Assembly (NCBI GenBank): GCA_001627925.1
Contig: LUQC01000086.1
Span: 1 to 35,904 of the forward strand
Origin: Rhodobacteraceae bacterium REDSEA-S34_B6
GTDB taxonomy: Bacteria > Pseudomonadota > Alphaproteobacteria > Rhodobacterales > Rhodobacteraceae
DNA: 35,904 nt
Reading direction: 5' to 3'
The number at the start of each line of letters is the position of its first letter. The first letter of the stretch is position 1. Of this stretch, positions 1 to 7,967 are shown piece by piece. Made by a program: the position numbers and the translations under genes. A model generated the notes under the pieces. That model saw only the letters and a list, made by a program, of their open reading frames with translations, was not told the origin of the DNA and did no database searches.

Positions 1-40
1 TACTGTCGGGTCAGGCGTCGTCGCCAAAATTATCGAATAG
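1..40 (+). CDS. tuf: EF-Tu, C-terminal end only (partial)
   Basis: The window opens inside a gene. Reading from base 2, the last twelve codons give TVGSGVVAKIIE followed by TAG at 38-40. This is the characteristic C-terminus of elongation factor Tu, the GTPase that delivers aminoacyl-tRNA to the ribosome. In alphaproteobacteria a tuf copy commonly sits directly upstream of rpsJ, which agrees with the next gene here. The rest of the gene lies outside the window, so domains and GTP-binding motifs cannot be checked. The identification rests on a short but distinctive tail plus gene order. Confidence 0.85.
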   Translation, partial: TVGSGVVAKIIE

Positions 41-55
41 TCGTCAAAATAATGT

Positions 56-81
56 GTAAAGCTCACTCCAGTGAGCTTTAC
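56..81 (+). promoter_or_regulatory. Perfect 12-bp inverted repeat between tuf and rpsJ
   Basis: Arms 56-67 (GTAAAGCTCACT) and 70-81 are exact reverse complements with two bases between them, so the RNA would form a long stable hairpin. No T-run follows (next bases TAAACATTG), so it is not a typical intrinsic terminator. It may mark a processing site or partial attenuator separating tuf from the S10 operon. A second small hairpin with a GAAA tetraloop (TGGG 89-92, CCCA 97-100) follows it in the rpsJ leader. Confidence 0.6.
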
Positions 82-176
82 TAAACATTGGGGAAACCCA
101 GTAAGGTTCGAAGAAGTAATGAGATGCCCTCATTCCCTCCTCTCAACTTTAACGTCGGTTAAAAAGGCAAGGTACA

Positions 177-485
177 ATGCAAAGCCAAAACATCCGTATT
201 AGGTTAAAAGCCTTCGACTATCGTGTTCTAGATGCAAGTACACAAGAGATAGTAAATACTGCGAAGCGAACGGGTGCGTCTGTTCGAGGTCCTATTCCAC
301 TTCCGAACAAGATTGAAAAATTCACTGTTCTTCGTGGTCCGCATGTTAACAAAAAGTCGCGCGATCAATTTGAAATACGCACTCACAAGCGGCTATTAGA
401 CATAGTTGACCCAACACCACAGACTGTAGATGCTCTTATGAAGTTAGATCTCGCAGCTGGTGTTGATGTTCAAATTTCTGTTTAG
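177..485 (+). CDS. rpsJ: Small ribosomal subunit protein uS10
   Basis: A 102-residue protein starting [19 protein letters not shown] and carrying the conserved S10 segments [21 protein letters not shown] and [17 protein letters not shown]10 sits in the head of the 30S subunit and, as NusE, also takes part in transcription antitermination with NusB. The length is usual for the family. It is the first gene of the S10 operon, 136 bases after tuf; an AAGG-type ribosome-binding sequence precedes the ATG. rplC follows after a 9-base gap. Confidence 0.97.
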   Translation: MQSQNIRIRLKAFDYRVLDASTQEIVNTAKRTGASVRGPIPLPNKIEKFTVLRGPHVNKKSRDQFEIRTHKRLLDIVDPTPQTVDALMKLDLAAGVDVQISV

Positions 486-494
486 GAGAGCAAA

Positions 495-1217
495 ATGCGC
501 TCTGGTATTATAGCTAAGAAAGTTGGAATGACGCGGCTATTTATGGGAGATGGTAAGCAGATACCTGTTACCGTTCTTCAGATGGATAAGCTGCAAGTAG
601 TGGCCCAGCGTACTAATGAAAAGCACGGATATAGTGCGGTTCAACTTGGTGCAGGTTCCATCAAAGCAAAAAACGTTTTGAAGCCTGTGCGCGGTCAATT
701 TGTTGTCGCAAAAGTTGAGCCAAAGCGGAAGCTCGCCGAGTTTCGGGTGGCTCCAGAAAACTTAATTGAGGTGGGAGCAGAAATAACTGCAGACCACTAT
801 GTCGAGGGCCAATTTGTAGATGTCTCGGGGACATCGATAGGTAAAGGTTTCGCTGGAGCCATGAAACGTCACAATTTTGGTGGCTTAAGAGCTTCTCACG
901 GCGTCTCTATTAGTCATAGATCTCATGGATCAACTGGTCAGTGTCAAGGGCCAGGAAAAGTCTTTAAAGGTAAGAAGATGGCAGGGCATATGGGAGCCGT
1001 TAGAGTTACCACTCAGAATCTTCAAGTAATGAAGACAGATGTTGAGCGTGGTCTCATAATGATTAAAGGTGCTGTGCCTGGTTCTAAAGGTGGTTGGGTC
1101 ACTATTAAAGACTCTGTCAAAAAACCTCTTTTAGATAATGTGCCTTTTCCTGCCGCTCTTCGCTCTGACGGATCAAAAGTCGATGAAGCACCACAGCCAG
1201 AGGGAGGTGAGGCATGA
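495..1217 (+). CDS. rplC: Large ribosomal subunit protein uL3
   Basis: A 240-residue L3. The N-terminus [16 protein letters not shown] and the central [34 protein letters not shown] and [10 protein letters not shown] blocks are family hallmarks; the long central loop reaches toward the peptidyl-transferase centre. L3 is an early-assembly protein of the 50S subunit. The C-terminal tail is longer than in E. coli (209 residues) and acidic at its end ([11 protein letters not shown]), as often seen in alphaproteobacteria. A GGAG sequence lies 9-5 bases before the start. Its TGA overlaps the ATG of rplD (ATGA), implying translational coupling. Confidence 0.97.
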   Translation: MRSGIIAKKVGMTRLFMGDGKQIPVTVLQMDKLQVVAQRTNEKHGYSAVQLGAGSIKAKNVLKPVRGQFVVAKVEPKRKLAEFRVAPENLIEVGAEITADHYVEGQFVDVSGTSIGKGFAGAMKRHNFGGLRASHGVSISHRSHGSTGQCQGPGKVFKGKKMAGHMGAVRVTTQNLQVMKTDVERGLIMIKGAVPGSKGGWVTIKDSVKKPLLDNVPFPAALRSDGSKVDEAPQPEGGEA

Positions 1218-1831
1218 AAATTGATGTAATAAAATTGGATGGAAAAAAAGCTGGTTCAGTTGAATTAGTAGATGACGTTTTTGGTTTAGAGCCGAGAGCA
1301 GATATCTTACATAGAGTCGTTAGATGGCAACGCAATGGTGCCCAGGCTGGTACTCACAAGGTAAAAACCCGGCGAGAAGTCAGTTACTCAACAAAGAAAA
1401 TCTACCGTCAAAAGGGTACAGGTGGCGCCCGACATGGTTCTCGACGTGCTCCTATTTTTCGTAAAGGTGGCATTTATAAGGGTCCAACCCCGCGGAGCCA
1501 TGCTTTTGATCTGCCAAAGAAAGTTAGAAGGTTGGGTCTTAAATTAGCATTGTCGGCTAAGGCTAAGTCCGGTTCAATCGTAGTAATTGACCAAGCCCAA
1601 AGTTCGGGTAAGACCGCCGATCTTGCCAAACAAGTTAAAAACCTCGGGTGGAAACGCGCATTGGTTATCGACGGATCGTCTGTTAATGATACATTTGCCA
1701 GGGCAGTTCAGAATATAGAGGGATTGGATGTGTTGCCGTCCATCGGGGCTAACGTTTATGACATTTTGAAGCGTGATACACTTGTAATTACCAAAGCTGG
1801 TGTAGAGGCATTGGAGGCTCGTTTAAAATGA
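1214..1831 (+). CDS. rplD: Large ribosomal subunit protein uL4
   Basis: A 205-residue L4. The conserved internal loop is visible around residues 60-95 ([20 protein letters not shown] and [20 protein letters not shown]), which lines the polypeptide exit tunnel. In E. coli L4 also represses its own S10 operon through the rpsJ leader RNA; whether that happens here is unknown because the leader differs. The start overlaps rplC by four bases and the stop overlaps rplW by four bases (ATGA both times), so rplC-rplD-rplW look translationally coupled. Confidence 0.97.
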   Translation: MKIDVIKLDGKKAGSVELVDDVFGLEPRADILHRVVRWQRNGAQAGTHKVKTRREVSYSTKKIYRQKGTGGARHGSRRAPIFRKGGIYKGPTPRSHAFDLPKKVRRLGLKLALSAKAKSGSIVVIDQAQSSGKTADLAKQVKNLGWKRALVIDGSSVNDTFARAVQNIEGLDVLPSIGANVYDILKRDTLVITKAGVEALEARLK

Positions 1832-2124
1832 GTGTAAAAGCAGAACATTATGATATTATCCGAAAGCCGTTAGTTACAGAAAAATCTACTATGGCATCAG
1901 AAAACGGTGCGGTCGTGTTTGAGGTCTCTATTGATAGTAACAAGCCCCAAATTAAAGAAGCTGTCGAAGCATTATTTGGTGTTAAAGTTAAGGCTGTGAA
2001 CACCTCTATTACAAAAGGAAAGAAAAAGCGTTTTAGGGGCGTCATTGGACGTCGTAAGGATGTAAAGAAGGCCTTTGTAACATTGGAGGACGGAAACACT
2101 ATTGACGTAACTACCGGTCTTTGA
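1828..2124 (+). CDS. rplW: Large ribosomal subunit protein uL23
   Basis: A 98-residue L23 beginning [20 protein letters not shown], with the typical ...[18 protein letters not shown] extended loop and [15 protein letters not shown] end. L23 sits at the exit of the peptide tunnel and forms the docking site for trigger factor and SRP. Length matches the family. It overlaps rplD by four bases. Unusually for this operon, 220 bases separate it from rplB, and that gap has strong secondary-structure potential (see the entry at 2203-2290). Confidence 0.97.
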   Translation: MSVKAEHYDIIRKPLVTEKSTMASENGAVVFEVSIDSNKPQIKEAVEALFGVKVKAVNTSITKGKKKRFRGVIGRRKDVKKAFVTLEDGNTIDVTTGL

Positions 2125-2202
2125 CCTAGTTAAGTAATGATTTTTGGACGTATTTCCAGGGTGTGTAAATACAAACATGAAACAAAAGTTTCAAAGCCCT
2201 AG

Positions 2203-2290
2203 ACCTTTTTTATAAAGGTGGCTATATGTCCTTCGCTACAGCAATCAAGATTCGTTTTGAGTTGCTTCAAATTGGCCACCTTCGGGGGGC
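2203..2290 (+). promoter_or_regulatory. rplB leader with mutually exclusive hairpins
   Basis: The rplW-rplB gap (2125-2344) is far longer than other gaps in this operon. Within it, ACCTTT (2203-2208) pairs with AAAGGT (2214-2219), and GCCACC (2275-2280) with GGGGGC (2285-2290) around a TTCG tetraloop with one A-G mismatch. A third pairing is perfect over 8 bp: AAGGTGGC (2215-2222) with GCCACCTT (2275-2282); it uses one arm of each of the other two hairpins and so excludes both. A simple TGAAAC/GTTTCA hairpin lies at 2178-2193. This architecture resembles an RNA switch or an autoregulatory binding site, but no ligand or protein is known and no T-run follows. A TATAAA at 2211-2216 could alternatively be a promoter -10 box, without a good -35. 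Confidence 0.4.
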
Positions 2291-2344
2291 TTCACCATAG
2301 GCAGAGTAATACTTTGTCGTACAAGCAAACGGAAGACAGAAAGC

Positions 2345-3187
2345 ATGGCACTAAAGTCGTACAAACCAACGACGCCGGGCCAGCGAGGGCTGGTACTGAT
2401 TGACCGTTCGGAGCTTTGGAAAGGACGTCCAGTTAAGTCTCTTACAGAGGGACTGACAAGATCTGGCGGTCGGAACAATACCGGACGAATAACATCTCGC
2501 CGACGTGGTGGTGGAGCTAAGAGGCTCTATCGAATAGTTGATTTCAAAAGAACTAAATTTGATGTGCCGGCGAGGGTTGAACGGATCGAGTTTGACCCCA
2601 ACAGAACGGCTTTCATAGCTTTGGTTAAATACAAAGATGGTGAGCAGGCTTATATTTTAGCCCCTCAAAGGCTCGCTGTTGGCGACACAGTAGTTGCATC
2701 TTCAAAAGCAGATATAAAACCTGGTAATGCTATGCCTTTTTCAGGTATGCCAATTGGCACCATCATTCATAATATCGAACTGAAGCCTGGAAAGGGCGGC
2801 CAAATTGCGAGAGCGGCTGGTACTTATGCTCAATTTGTTGGTCGGGACGGTGGCTATGCACAAATTCGGCTTTCGTCTGGTGAGCTGCGCATGGTACGGC
2901 AAGAGTGTATGGCAACAATTGGTGCGGTTTCTAATCCAGATAATTCGAACCAGAACTACGGTAAAGCAGGTAGAATGCGGCATAAAGGCATTCGTCCTTC
3001 TGTCCGGGGAGTTGTTATGAATCCGATTGATCACCCCCATGGTGGTGGTGAAGGTCGTACGTCTGGGGGTCGGCATCCCGTGACTCCATGGGGAAAACCT
3101 ACTAAAGGTAAGCGTACGAGAAATACAAACAAAGCGTCGCAGAAATTAATCATTCGCTCGCGGCACGCAAAGAAGAAAGGGCGCTGA
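2345..3187 (+). CDS. rplB: Large ribosomal subunit protein uL2
   Basis: A 280-residue L2, starting [15 protein letters not shown]. The C-terminal part contains [21 protein letters not shown], holding the histidine known to matter for peptidyl-transferase activity, then the usual basic tail ([21 protein letters not shown]). L2 binds 23S rRNA and is needed for subunit association. Its length is usual. The ATG is preceded by GGAAG at 12 bases, a weak and distant ribosome-binding site, consistent with control by the structured leader. rpsS follows three bases after the stop. Confidence 0.97.
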   Translation: MALKSYKPTTPGQRGLVLIDRSELWKGRPVKSLTEGLTRSGGRNNTGRITSRRRGGGAKRLYRIVDFKRTKFDVPARVERIEFDPNRTAFIALVKYKDGEQAYILAPQRLAVGDTVVASSKADIKPGNAMPFSGMPIGTIIHNIELKPGKGGQIARAAGTYAQFVGRDGGYAQIRLSSGELRMVRQECMATIGAVSNPDNSNQNYGKAGRMRHKGIRPSVRGVVMNPIDHPHGGGEGRTSGGRHPVTPWGKPTKGKRTRNTNKASQKLIIRSRHAKKKGR

Positions 3188-3190
3188 TAA

Positions 3191-3469
3191 ATGTCACGTT
3201 CATTATGGAAGGGACCCTTTGTCGACGCTCATGTGCTTAAAAAGGCCGAAGCAGCGCGCGAAAGTGGTCGAAATGATGTTATTAAAATTTGGTCTCGAAG
3301 ATCTACTATTCTTCCGCAATTCGTCGGTTTAACATTTGGTGTTTATAACGGTAGAAAGCATGTACCGGTGTCGGTTTCTGAGGATATGATCGGTCAAAAG
3401 TTTGGTGAATACTCTCCAACTCGTACTTATTACGGTCACGGAGCTGACAAAAAAGCGAAACGAAAGTAA
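3191..3469 (+). CDS. rpsS: Small ribosomal subunit protein uS19
   Basis: A 92-residue S19 with the family signature [18 protein letters not shown] at the start, [20 protein letters not shown] in the middle and a C-terminal [20 protein letters not shown]. It lies in the 30S head beside S13 and contacts the A-site region and 16S rRNA. It begins three bases after rplB and ends five bases before rplV, as in a normal S10 operon. Nothing unusual is seen. Confidence 0.97.
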   Translation: MSRSLWKGPFVDAHVLKKAEAARESGRNDVIKIWSRRSTILPQFVGLTFGVYNGRKHVPVSVSEDMIGQKFGEYSPTRTYYGHGADKKAKRK

Positions 3470-3474
3470 AGACC

Positions 3475-3855
3475 ATGGGAAAAGAAAAAAATCCTCGCCG
3501 TGTGGCAGATAATGAAGCAATGGCAAAATTGCGCATGTTAAAGACGAGCCCCCAAAAGCTTAATTTACTTGCTGGCCTGATCCGTGGAAAGAAAGTTGAT
3601 AGGGCACTAAACGATTTGACTTTTAGCAAAAAAAGAATTGCCGTCGATGTTAAAAAGTGTCTTCAGTCAGCAATCGCTAACGCTGAAAATAACCATAATT
3701 TAGATGTTGATGAACTAATTGTTTCTGAGGCATATGTTGGGAAGAATTTGACAATGAAACGTGGTCGACCGAGAGCTCGCGGTCGTTTTGGGCGTATCAT
3801 TAAACCTTTCTCAGAAATAACAATTAAAGTGCGTCAATTAGAGGAGCAGACTTAA
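3475..3855 (+). CDS. rplV: Large ribosomal subunit protein uL22
   Basis: A 126-residue L22. After an N-terminal extension of about 17 residues the family core begins ([20 protein letters not shown]), and it ends with the tunnel beta-hairpin and [19 protein letters not shown] block. L22 lines the narrow part of the exit tunnel with L4 and is a macrolide-resistance locus. It is longer than the E. coli protein (110) because of the N-terminal extension typical of alphaproteobacteria. Its TAA shares one base with the ATG of rpsC (TAATG), implying coupling. Confidence 0.97.
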   Translation: MGKEKNPRRVADNEAMAKLRMLKTSPQKLNLLAGLIRGKKVDRALNDLTFSKKRIAVDVKKCLQSAIANAENNHNLDVDELIVSEAYVGKNLTMKRGRPRARGRFGRIIKPFSEITIKVRQLEEQT

Positions 3856-4562
3856 TGGGTCAGAAAGTTAATCCAATAGGAATGCGGCTACAAGTAAATC
3901 GCACTTGGGATAGTCGTTGGTACGCAGATACGAAGGATTATGGAGATTTACTTTTGGAAGACCTCCGTATGCGTGATTTTATAAGGGAAGAGTGTTCTCA
4001 GGCAGGTGTGGCTAGAGTAATAATTGAACGTCCCCATAAGAAATGTCGTGTTACAATTCATACGGCTCGACCTGGGGTCATTATTGGTAAAAAGGGTGCT
4101 GATATTGAGACTTTACGTCAAAAATTAGCAAACATGACAGAGTCCGATCTACATCTAAACATCGTAGAAGTGCGCAAGCCAGAGTTAGACGCTCAACTTG
4201 TTGGTGAAAGTATCGCTCAGCAATTGGAGCGCCGTGTTTCTTTTCGAAGGGCAATGAAACGGGCAGTTCAGAACGCAATGAGAATGGGTGCTTTAGGAAT
4301 TCGGGTTAACGTTGCTGGGCGTCTTGGAGGAGCTGAGATAGCTAGAACGGAATGGTACCGAGAGGGTCGGGTTCCGTTACATACGCTCAGAGCCGACGTT
4401 GATTACGCCAATGTTGAAGCATCTACTCCGTACGGCATAATTGGTATAAAGGTTTGGATATTTAAAGGTGAGATTATGGAACATGATCCACAGGCTCGAG
4501 ACAGACGTGCACAAGAGCTGCAAGATGGACCGGCACCGCGTGGCGCGTCGACCCGCCGGTAA
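3855..4562 (+). CDS. rpsC: Small ribosomal subunit protein uS3
   Basis: A 235-residue S3 starting [20 protein letters not shown]. It carries an N-terminal KH-type RNA-binding domain with [15 protein letters not shown] around residues 74-88, and the C-terminal S3 domain ([41 protein letters not shown]). S3 forms the mRNA entry pore with S4 and S5. The tail after residue 210 is charged and ends APRGASTRR. It overlaps rplV by one base; rplP follows 11 bases later behind AAGGAGATAG, a strong ribosome-binding site. Confidence 0.97.
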   Translation: MGQKVNPIGMRLQVNRTWDSRWYADTKDYGDLLLEDLRMRDFIREECSQAGVARVIIERPHKKCRVTIHTARPGVIIGKKGADIETLRQKLANMTESDLHLNIVEVRKPELDAQLVGESIAQQLERRVSFRRAMKRAVQNAMRMGALGIRVNVAGRLGGAEIARTEWYREGRVPLHTLRADVDYANVEASTPYGIIGIKVWIFKGEIMEHDPQARDRRAQELQDGPAPRGASTRR

Positions 4563-4573
4563 GGAGATAGAAA

Positions 4574-4987
4574 ATGTTGCAACCAAAGCGTACAAAGTTT
4601 CGTAAAATGCATAAGGGCCGCATAAAAGGTGAGGCCAAAGGTGGATCTGACCTTAATTTCGGGACTTATGGGCTTAAGGCACTCCAACCAGAACGAGTGA
4701 CTGCTCGACAAATAGAAGCCGCCCGTAGGGCTATGACTCGTCATATGAAGAGACAAGGTCGAGTATGGATTAGAATATTTCCAGATACACCAGTTACCTC
4801 AAAACCAACTGAAGTTCGGATGGGTAAAGGTAAAGGTTCGGTAGATTTTTGGGCTGCTAAAGTAAAACCTGGCCGAGTTATGTTTGAGATTGATGGTGTG
4901 AATGATGATACAGCAAGGGAAGCTTTGCGTTTGGCTGCAATGAAACTGCCCATTAAATCTAGAGTTGTTGTTCGGGAAGATTGGTAA
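4574..4987 (+). CDS. rplP: Large ribosomal subunit protein uL16
   Basis: A 137-residue L16 with the canonical start [16 protein letters not shown], the core [20 protein letters not shown] and the loop [13 protein letters not shown]. Arg82 of this loop corresponds to E. coli L16 Arg81, which is hydroxylated in E. coli by the 2-oxoglutarate oxygenase YcfD/RoxA. L16 contacts the A-site tRNA elbow and is a late-assembling 50S protein. rpmC normally follows at once; here an oppositely oriented putative 2OG oxygenase gene starts its stop codon 70 bases downstream, which makes the Arg82 site interesting. Confidence 0.97.
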   Translation: MLQPKRTKFRKMHKGRIKGEAKGGSDLNFGTYGLKALQPERVTARQIEAARRAMTRHMKRQGRVWIRIFPDTPVTSKPTEVRMGKGKGSVDFWAAKVKPGRVMFEIDGVNDDTAREALRLAAMKLPIKSRVVVREDW

Positions 4988-5057
4988 TTTATTACGTTGG
5001 TTTTTTACCAATGCGAGTGTAGTAAAATCACGCAAGCAATTAAAAAGAGATCTTTGA

Positions 5058-5678
5058 TTAGTCCGACCACTTATAATTGAAACTAATCGATATTCTTTCG
5101 CCTTTTGAGCCATTCTGACGTACTTCGTGTCTCAACCAGCTCTCCCATAGAAGCACTTCTCCTGCCACTGGATGGTGGCTATGAAAAGTTTTTAAGTCAT
5201 TTCGTGCGTCTTTCTTTCGTGGTGGTGCTGACATCATAAATTGTAGTCTGGGATCCTCAAACCGTATTTCGCCAGCCTCATTTGGAATTGATACATATGT
5301 CGTGCCTGAAATTACTGAATGTGGGTGAATATGCGAGCCGTGTGAACCGCCCTCATCAAGGATGTTGATCCACATGTCCTCCAAAACAATATCTCGGTCA
5401 TCAAGGTCAAAGTCTAACTTTTCTACAAAGTTTGCCACGTGACTGTCCAAAATATCTTTTAATTCGTTAAAAATTGGGAAACGCCATGTTAGGTCTGAAA
5501 GTGAGGCATAGCTGGTATACCCGGAATATCCATTATTTTCGCACCATTGCTGGCCAGCTAGATCATCTTCCGCTATTGAGCGGCAAGATACTTCCAGCTC
5601 TGAAATATCTAATTCACCTCCTCTGGATAGGTTGGAGAGGTACAACTGCGTTACGAATAATGGCGTTATCGACTTCAT
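5058..5678 (-). CDS. Putative 2-oxoglutarate/Fe(II) oxygenase (TIGR02466-like)
   Basis: A 206-residue protein if started at the ATG at 5678 (MKSITPLFVTQLYLSNL), which matches how this family usually begins; the frame is open for another 32 codons upstream, but that stretch is lysine- and aromatic-rich and unlike the family. Features: histidine cluster SHGSHIHPHS (residues 112-121), SGTTYVSIP (124-132), GEIRFEDPR (136-144), GEVLLWESWLRHEV (173-186, His184 a likely iron ligand) and ERISISFN (194-201, whose Arg is placed to bind 2-oxoglutarate). These suit a double-stranded beta-helix hydroxylase of the TIGR02466 type, known from marine bacteria and phages. The substrate is not known. It lies antisense in the ribosomal array, convergent with rplP and divergent from rpmC, so read-through from rplP would make antisense RNA to it. 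No clear ribosome-binding site is seen. Family assignment fairly sure, function inferred. Confidence 0.75.
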   Translation of the reverse strand: MKSITPLFVTQLYLSNLSRGGELDISELEVSCRSIAEDDLAGQQWCENNGYSGYTSYASLSDLTWRFPIFNELKDILDSHVANFVEKLDFDLDDRDIVLEDMWINILDEGGSHGSHIHPHSVISGTTYVSIPNEAGEIRFEDPRLQFMMSAPPRKKDARNDLKTFHSHHPVAGEVLLWESWLRHEVRQNGSKGERISISFNYKWSD

Positions 5679-5821
5679 AGGATGTGTATAAACGAAGCTG
5701 TTTTTTTTTAATAGCGATAATAAATTTTTCAATGGGTGTTGCCATTTAATAAATAAGACTGTATGTCGCCTCATCCGGATGTGATTTGTCGGAATCGCAA
5801 CCGTAGTAATTAGGTAATGTC

Positions 5822-5859
5822 CACCAGATTAAGAGTGACCCGCCAGGGGCTCACTGGTG
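5822..5859 (+). promoter_or_regulatory. Hairpin in the rpmC leader
   Basis: CACCAG (5822-5827) pairs with CTGGTG (5854-5859). Inside it GTGACCC (5835-5841) can pair with GGG...TCAC (5846-5854, with a small bulge) around GCCA. The outer and inner stems share base 5854. The structure ends 18 bases before the rpmC start. Because the oxygenase gene separates rpmC from rplP, the genes from rpmC onward either depend on read-through or have a promoter in 5775-5877; TTGTCG near 5786 and TAGGTA about 19 bases on are only a weak match. Confidence 0.4.
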
Positions 5860-5877
5860 TATGAAAGAGGATAGGCT

Positions 5878-6075
5878 ATGAAAGCCCAAGAGTTACGTGA
5901 AAAAACACCAGATCAGTTGCGTGAGCAGTTAGCTGCATTGAAAAAAGAGTCGTTTAATCTGCGTTTTCAGCAGGCAACTGGTCAACTTGAAAATACTGCT
6001 CGTATGAGAACCGTCAAACGCGATACGGCGCGTGTTTTAACCATTTTAACTCAACAAGCAGTTTCTGAGGAATAG
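5878..6075 (+). CDS. rpmC: Large ribosomal subunit protein uL29
   Basis: A 65-residue L29 ([36 protein letters not shown]...), an all-helical two-helix protein at the peptide-tunnel exit that helps form the trigger factor and SRP docking area with L23. The family signature [19 protein letters not shown] is intact and the length is normal. It starts the distal part of the ribosomal array after the antisense oxygenase gene, behind the ribosome-binding sequence AGAGGAT. rpsQ follows after 10 bases. Confidence 0.96.
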   Translation: MKAQELREKTPDQLREQLAALKKESFNLRFQQATGQLENTARMRTVKRDTARVLTILTQQAVSEE

Positions 6076-6085
6076 GGAGTTAGAG

Positions 6086-6316
6086 ATGCCAAAAAGAGTA
6101 CTACAAGGTGTTGTGACTTCCGACTCTAATGCTCAAACCGTTACAGTATCTGTTGAGCGTCGTTTTAAGCATCCGGTTATGCAAAAAACGATCCGGAAGT
6201 CCAAGAAGTATAGAGCCCATGATGAAAATAATACGTTCAAAGTGGGTGATGCGGTGCGCATAATGGAGTGTGCTCCGAAATCTAAAACAAAACGTTGGGA
6301 AGTGCTTGAAACTTAG
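6086..6316 (+). CDS. rpsQ: Small ribosomal subunit protein uS17
   Basis: A 76-residue S17 with an OB-fold. It starts [19 protein letters not shown] and has the typical [22 protein letters not shown] and [20 protein letters not shown] segments. It binds 16S rRNA early in 30S assembly. The length is usual. The ribosome-binding site is GGGAG at 6074-6078, just inside and after the end of rpmC. A 78-base gap to rplN follows that carries a motif also seen before rplQ. Confidence 0.96.
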   Translation: MPKRVLQGVVTSDSNAQTVTVSVERRFKHPVMQKTIRKSKKYRAHDENNTFKVGDAVRIMECAPKSKTKRWEVLET

Positions 6317-6345
6317 TCTTTGAGCTTTCACGATTTAACGAAACC

Positions 6346-6373
6346 CTGGGGAAAAGGCAAAAGCATTAGCCCC
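6346..6373 (+). repeat. Leader motif copy 1 (before rplN)
   Basis: CTGGGGAAAA (6346-6355) and GCATTAGCCCC (6363-6373). GGGG (6348-6351) can pair with CCCC (6370-6373). An almost identical pair of blocks occurs before rplQ at 14827-14852 (CTGGGGAAA, then GCATAAGCCCC). Together they look like a shared RNA element of ribosomal-protein leaders in this genome. Confidence 0.5.
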
Positions 6374-6394
6374 TCATAGGTCGGGAGAAAATTT

Positions 6395-6763
6395 ATGATC
6401 CAGATGCAAACTAATCTGGATGTCGCTGATAACTCCGGCGCTCGCCGTGTTCAGTGCATCAAAGTTCTAGGTGGCTCTAAGCGAAAATACGCCTCGGTTG
6501 GTGACGTGATTGTGGTATCCGTTAAGGAAGCTATTCCACGAGGTCGAGTAAAGAAGGGTGATGTTCGAAAAGCAGTTGTCGTGAGAACATCCAAAGAAGT
6601 GCGTCGGGAGGACGGCACAGCTATCCGATTTGATAGCAACGCTGCAGTTATTTTGAACAATACCGGTGAACCAATCGGTACCCGAATTTTTGGTCCCGTA
6701 GTAAGAGAATTGCGTGCCAAAAATTTTATGAAAATAATATCACTTGCACCGGAGGTGTTATAA
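6395..6763 (+). CDS. rplN: Large ribosomal subunit protein uL14
   Basis: A 122-residue L14 starting [20 protein letters not shown], with the signature [20 protein letters not shown] and the C-terminal [21 protein letters not shown]14 lies at the subunit interface, where it contacts 16S rRNA and is the docking point of the silencing factor RsfS. The length is exactly usual. GGGAGAAAA serves as ribosome-binding site. The last base of the stop codon is the first base of the rplX ATG (TAATG), so the two are coupled. Confidence 0.97.
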   Translation: MIQMQTNLDVADNSGARRVQCIKVLGGSKRKYASVGDVIVVSVKEAIPRGRVKKGDVRKAVVVRTSKEVRREDGTAIRFDSNAAVILNNTGEPIGTRIFGPVVRELRAKNFMKIISLAPEVL

Positions 6764-7074
6764 TGGCTGCTAAACTTAGAAAAGGTGATGAGGTCATTGT
6801 TCTTGCTGGAAAAGATAAAGGCAAAAAAGGGACAGTAACGTTTGTTGTGCCTAAAACTGGCAAGGCGATTGTTGATGGCGTTAACATGGCAATTCGCCAC
6901 GAACGACAAACACAGACCACTCAAGGTGGGCGTTTGCCCAAAGCAATGCCTATTGATATTTCAAATTTATCTTTAATGGATAAAAACGGTAAAGCCACCC
7001 GCGTGGGTTTCAAAGTTGAGGGTGGCAAAAAAGTACGCGTGGCTAAGACAACGGGGGATGTTATCGATGCTTGA
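6763..7074 (+). CDS. rplX: Large ribosomal subunit protein uL24
   Basis: A 103-residue L24 with the KOW motif near the N-terminus ([21 protein letters not shown], residues 5-25), followed by [18 protein letters not shown] and a normal C-terminal part ([24 protein letters not shown]). L24 starts 50S assembly and sits near the tunnel exit. It overlaps rplN by one base and rplE by eight bases, so the three genes are likely translated together. Confidence 0.96.
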   Translation: MAAKLRKGDEVIVLAGKDKGKKGTVTFVVPKTGKAIVDGVNMAIRHERQTQTTQGGRLPKAMPIDISNLSLMDKNGKATRVGFKVEGGKKVRVAKTTGDVIDA

Positions 7075-7630
7075 TAAAGCAAATTATACACCGCGATTGC
7101 AGGACGAATATAAGACCAAAATTCGGGCGGCTATGAAGGAAGAATTTGGTTATAAGAACGATATGATGATACCGAAACTGGAAAAAATTGTATTAAACAT
7201 CGGATGCGGGCGCGCTGCTGTTAAAGATAGTAAAAAGGCTAAGTCGGCGCAGAACGATTTGACTTTGATCGCGGGGCAGCAGGCTATAATCACCCGAGCT
7301 AAAAAATCTATTGCTGGTTTTCGAGTTCGCGAAGATATGCCGATGGGTGCAAAAGTGACCCTGCGCGGTGCAAGGATGTATGAATTCATGGATCGATTGA
7401 CTACTGTCGCGATGCCTAGAATAAGAGATTTCCGTGGTGTTTCAAGCAAATCTTTTGATGGTAGGGGAAACTATGCTTTTGGGATAAAAGAGCATATTGT
7501 ATTTCCGGAAATTGATTTCGATAAAATTGATGAGGACTGGGGCCTCGATGTCGTTATAACCACTACTGCTGAGACAGATGCAGAGGCCAAATCTTTGCTA
7601 GGGCATTTTAATATGCCATTTAGCAATTGA
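7067..7630 (+). CDS. rplE: Large ribosomal subunit protein uL5
   Basis: A 187-residue L5. The start at 7067 ([20 protein letters not shown]) was chosen because it matches the alphaproteobacterial N-terminus and has GGGGGA eight bases upstream; an ATG at 7058 sits directly on that sequence, and the frame extends further back into rplX without family similarity. Core motifs: [48 protein letters not shown] and [19 protein letters not shown]5 is part of the 5S rRNP and of bridge B1b. It overlaps the end of rplX by eight bases. Confidence 0.95.
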   Translation: MLDKANYTPRLQDEYKTKIRAAMKEEFGYKNDMMIPKLEKIVLNIGCGRAAVKDSKKAKSAQNDLTLIAGQQAIITRAKKSIAGFRVREDMPMGAKVTLRGARMYEFMDRLTTVAMPRIRDFRGVSSKSFDGRGNYAFGIKEHIVFPEIDFDKIDEDWGLDVVITTTAETDAEAKSLLGHFNMPFSN

Positions 7631-7649
7631 GCGCTGGAGGATTTTCTAA

Positions 7650-7955
7650 ATGGCAAAAAAAGCAATGATTGAACGCGAAAAGAAAAGAGCACGGTTGGTA
7701 AATAGATATGCAGCGAAGCGTGCCGAATTAAAAGAAATTGCTAAAGATGAAAGCCTTCCAATGGAGGAGCGGTTCAAGGCGCGGTTGAAACTGGCTAAGT
7801 TACCGAGAAATTCAGCAGCTAATCGTATGCACAACCGTTGTCAATTGACCGGAAGACCGCATGCTTATTACAGAAAATTAAAGGTTTCTCGTATCGCTCT
7901 GCGGGAATTAGGTTCGTCTGGGCAAATGCCTGGAATGGTAAAGTCAAGTTGGTAG
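7650..7955 (+). CDS. rpsN: Small ribosomal subunit protein uS14
   Basis: A 101-residue S14 of the long, zinc-free type: there is a single cysteine ([20 protein letters not shown]) rather than the four of the zinc form. It begins [20 protein letters not shown] and ends [18 protein letters not shown], both typical. S14 completes the 30S head together with S3 and S10. A GGAGG ribosome-binding site lies 12-8 bases before the ATG. It is 19 bases after rplE and 12 before rpsH. Confidence 0.97.
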   Translation: MAKKAMIEREKKRARLVNRYAAKRAELKEIAKDESLPMEERFKARLKLAKLPRNSAANRMHNRCQLTGRPHAYYRKLKVSRIALRELGSSGQMPGMVKSSW

Positions 7956-7967
7956 GAGAGAATAGAT

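Noticed and set aside
2218-2403. 61-codon open frame in the rplB leader
   Set aside because: It runs into rplB in another frame, has no ribosome-binding site and no resemblance to a family; the leader is better explained as structured RNA.
2741-3076. Antisense open frame of 111 codons within rplB
   Set aside because: Lies fully inside a highly conserved gene; a codon-bias shadow, as are the other antisense frames in the ribosomal genes.
5058-5678. Calling the oxygenase a YcfD/RoxA orthologue
   Set aside because: YcfD is a JmjC-type protein of about 370 residues with different motifs; only the possible target is shared.
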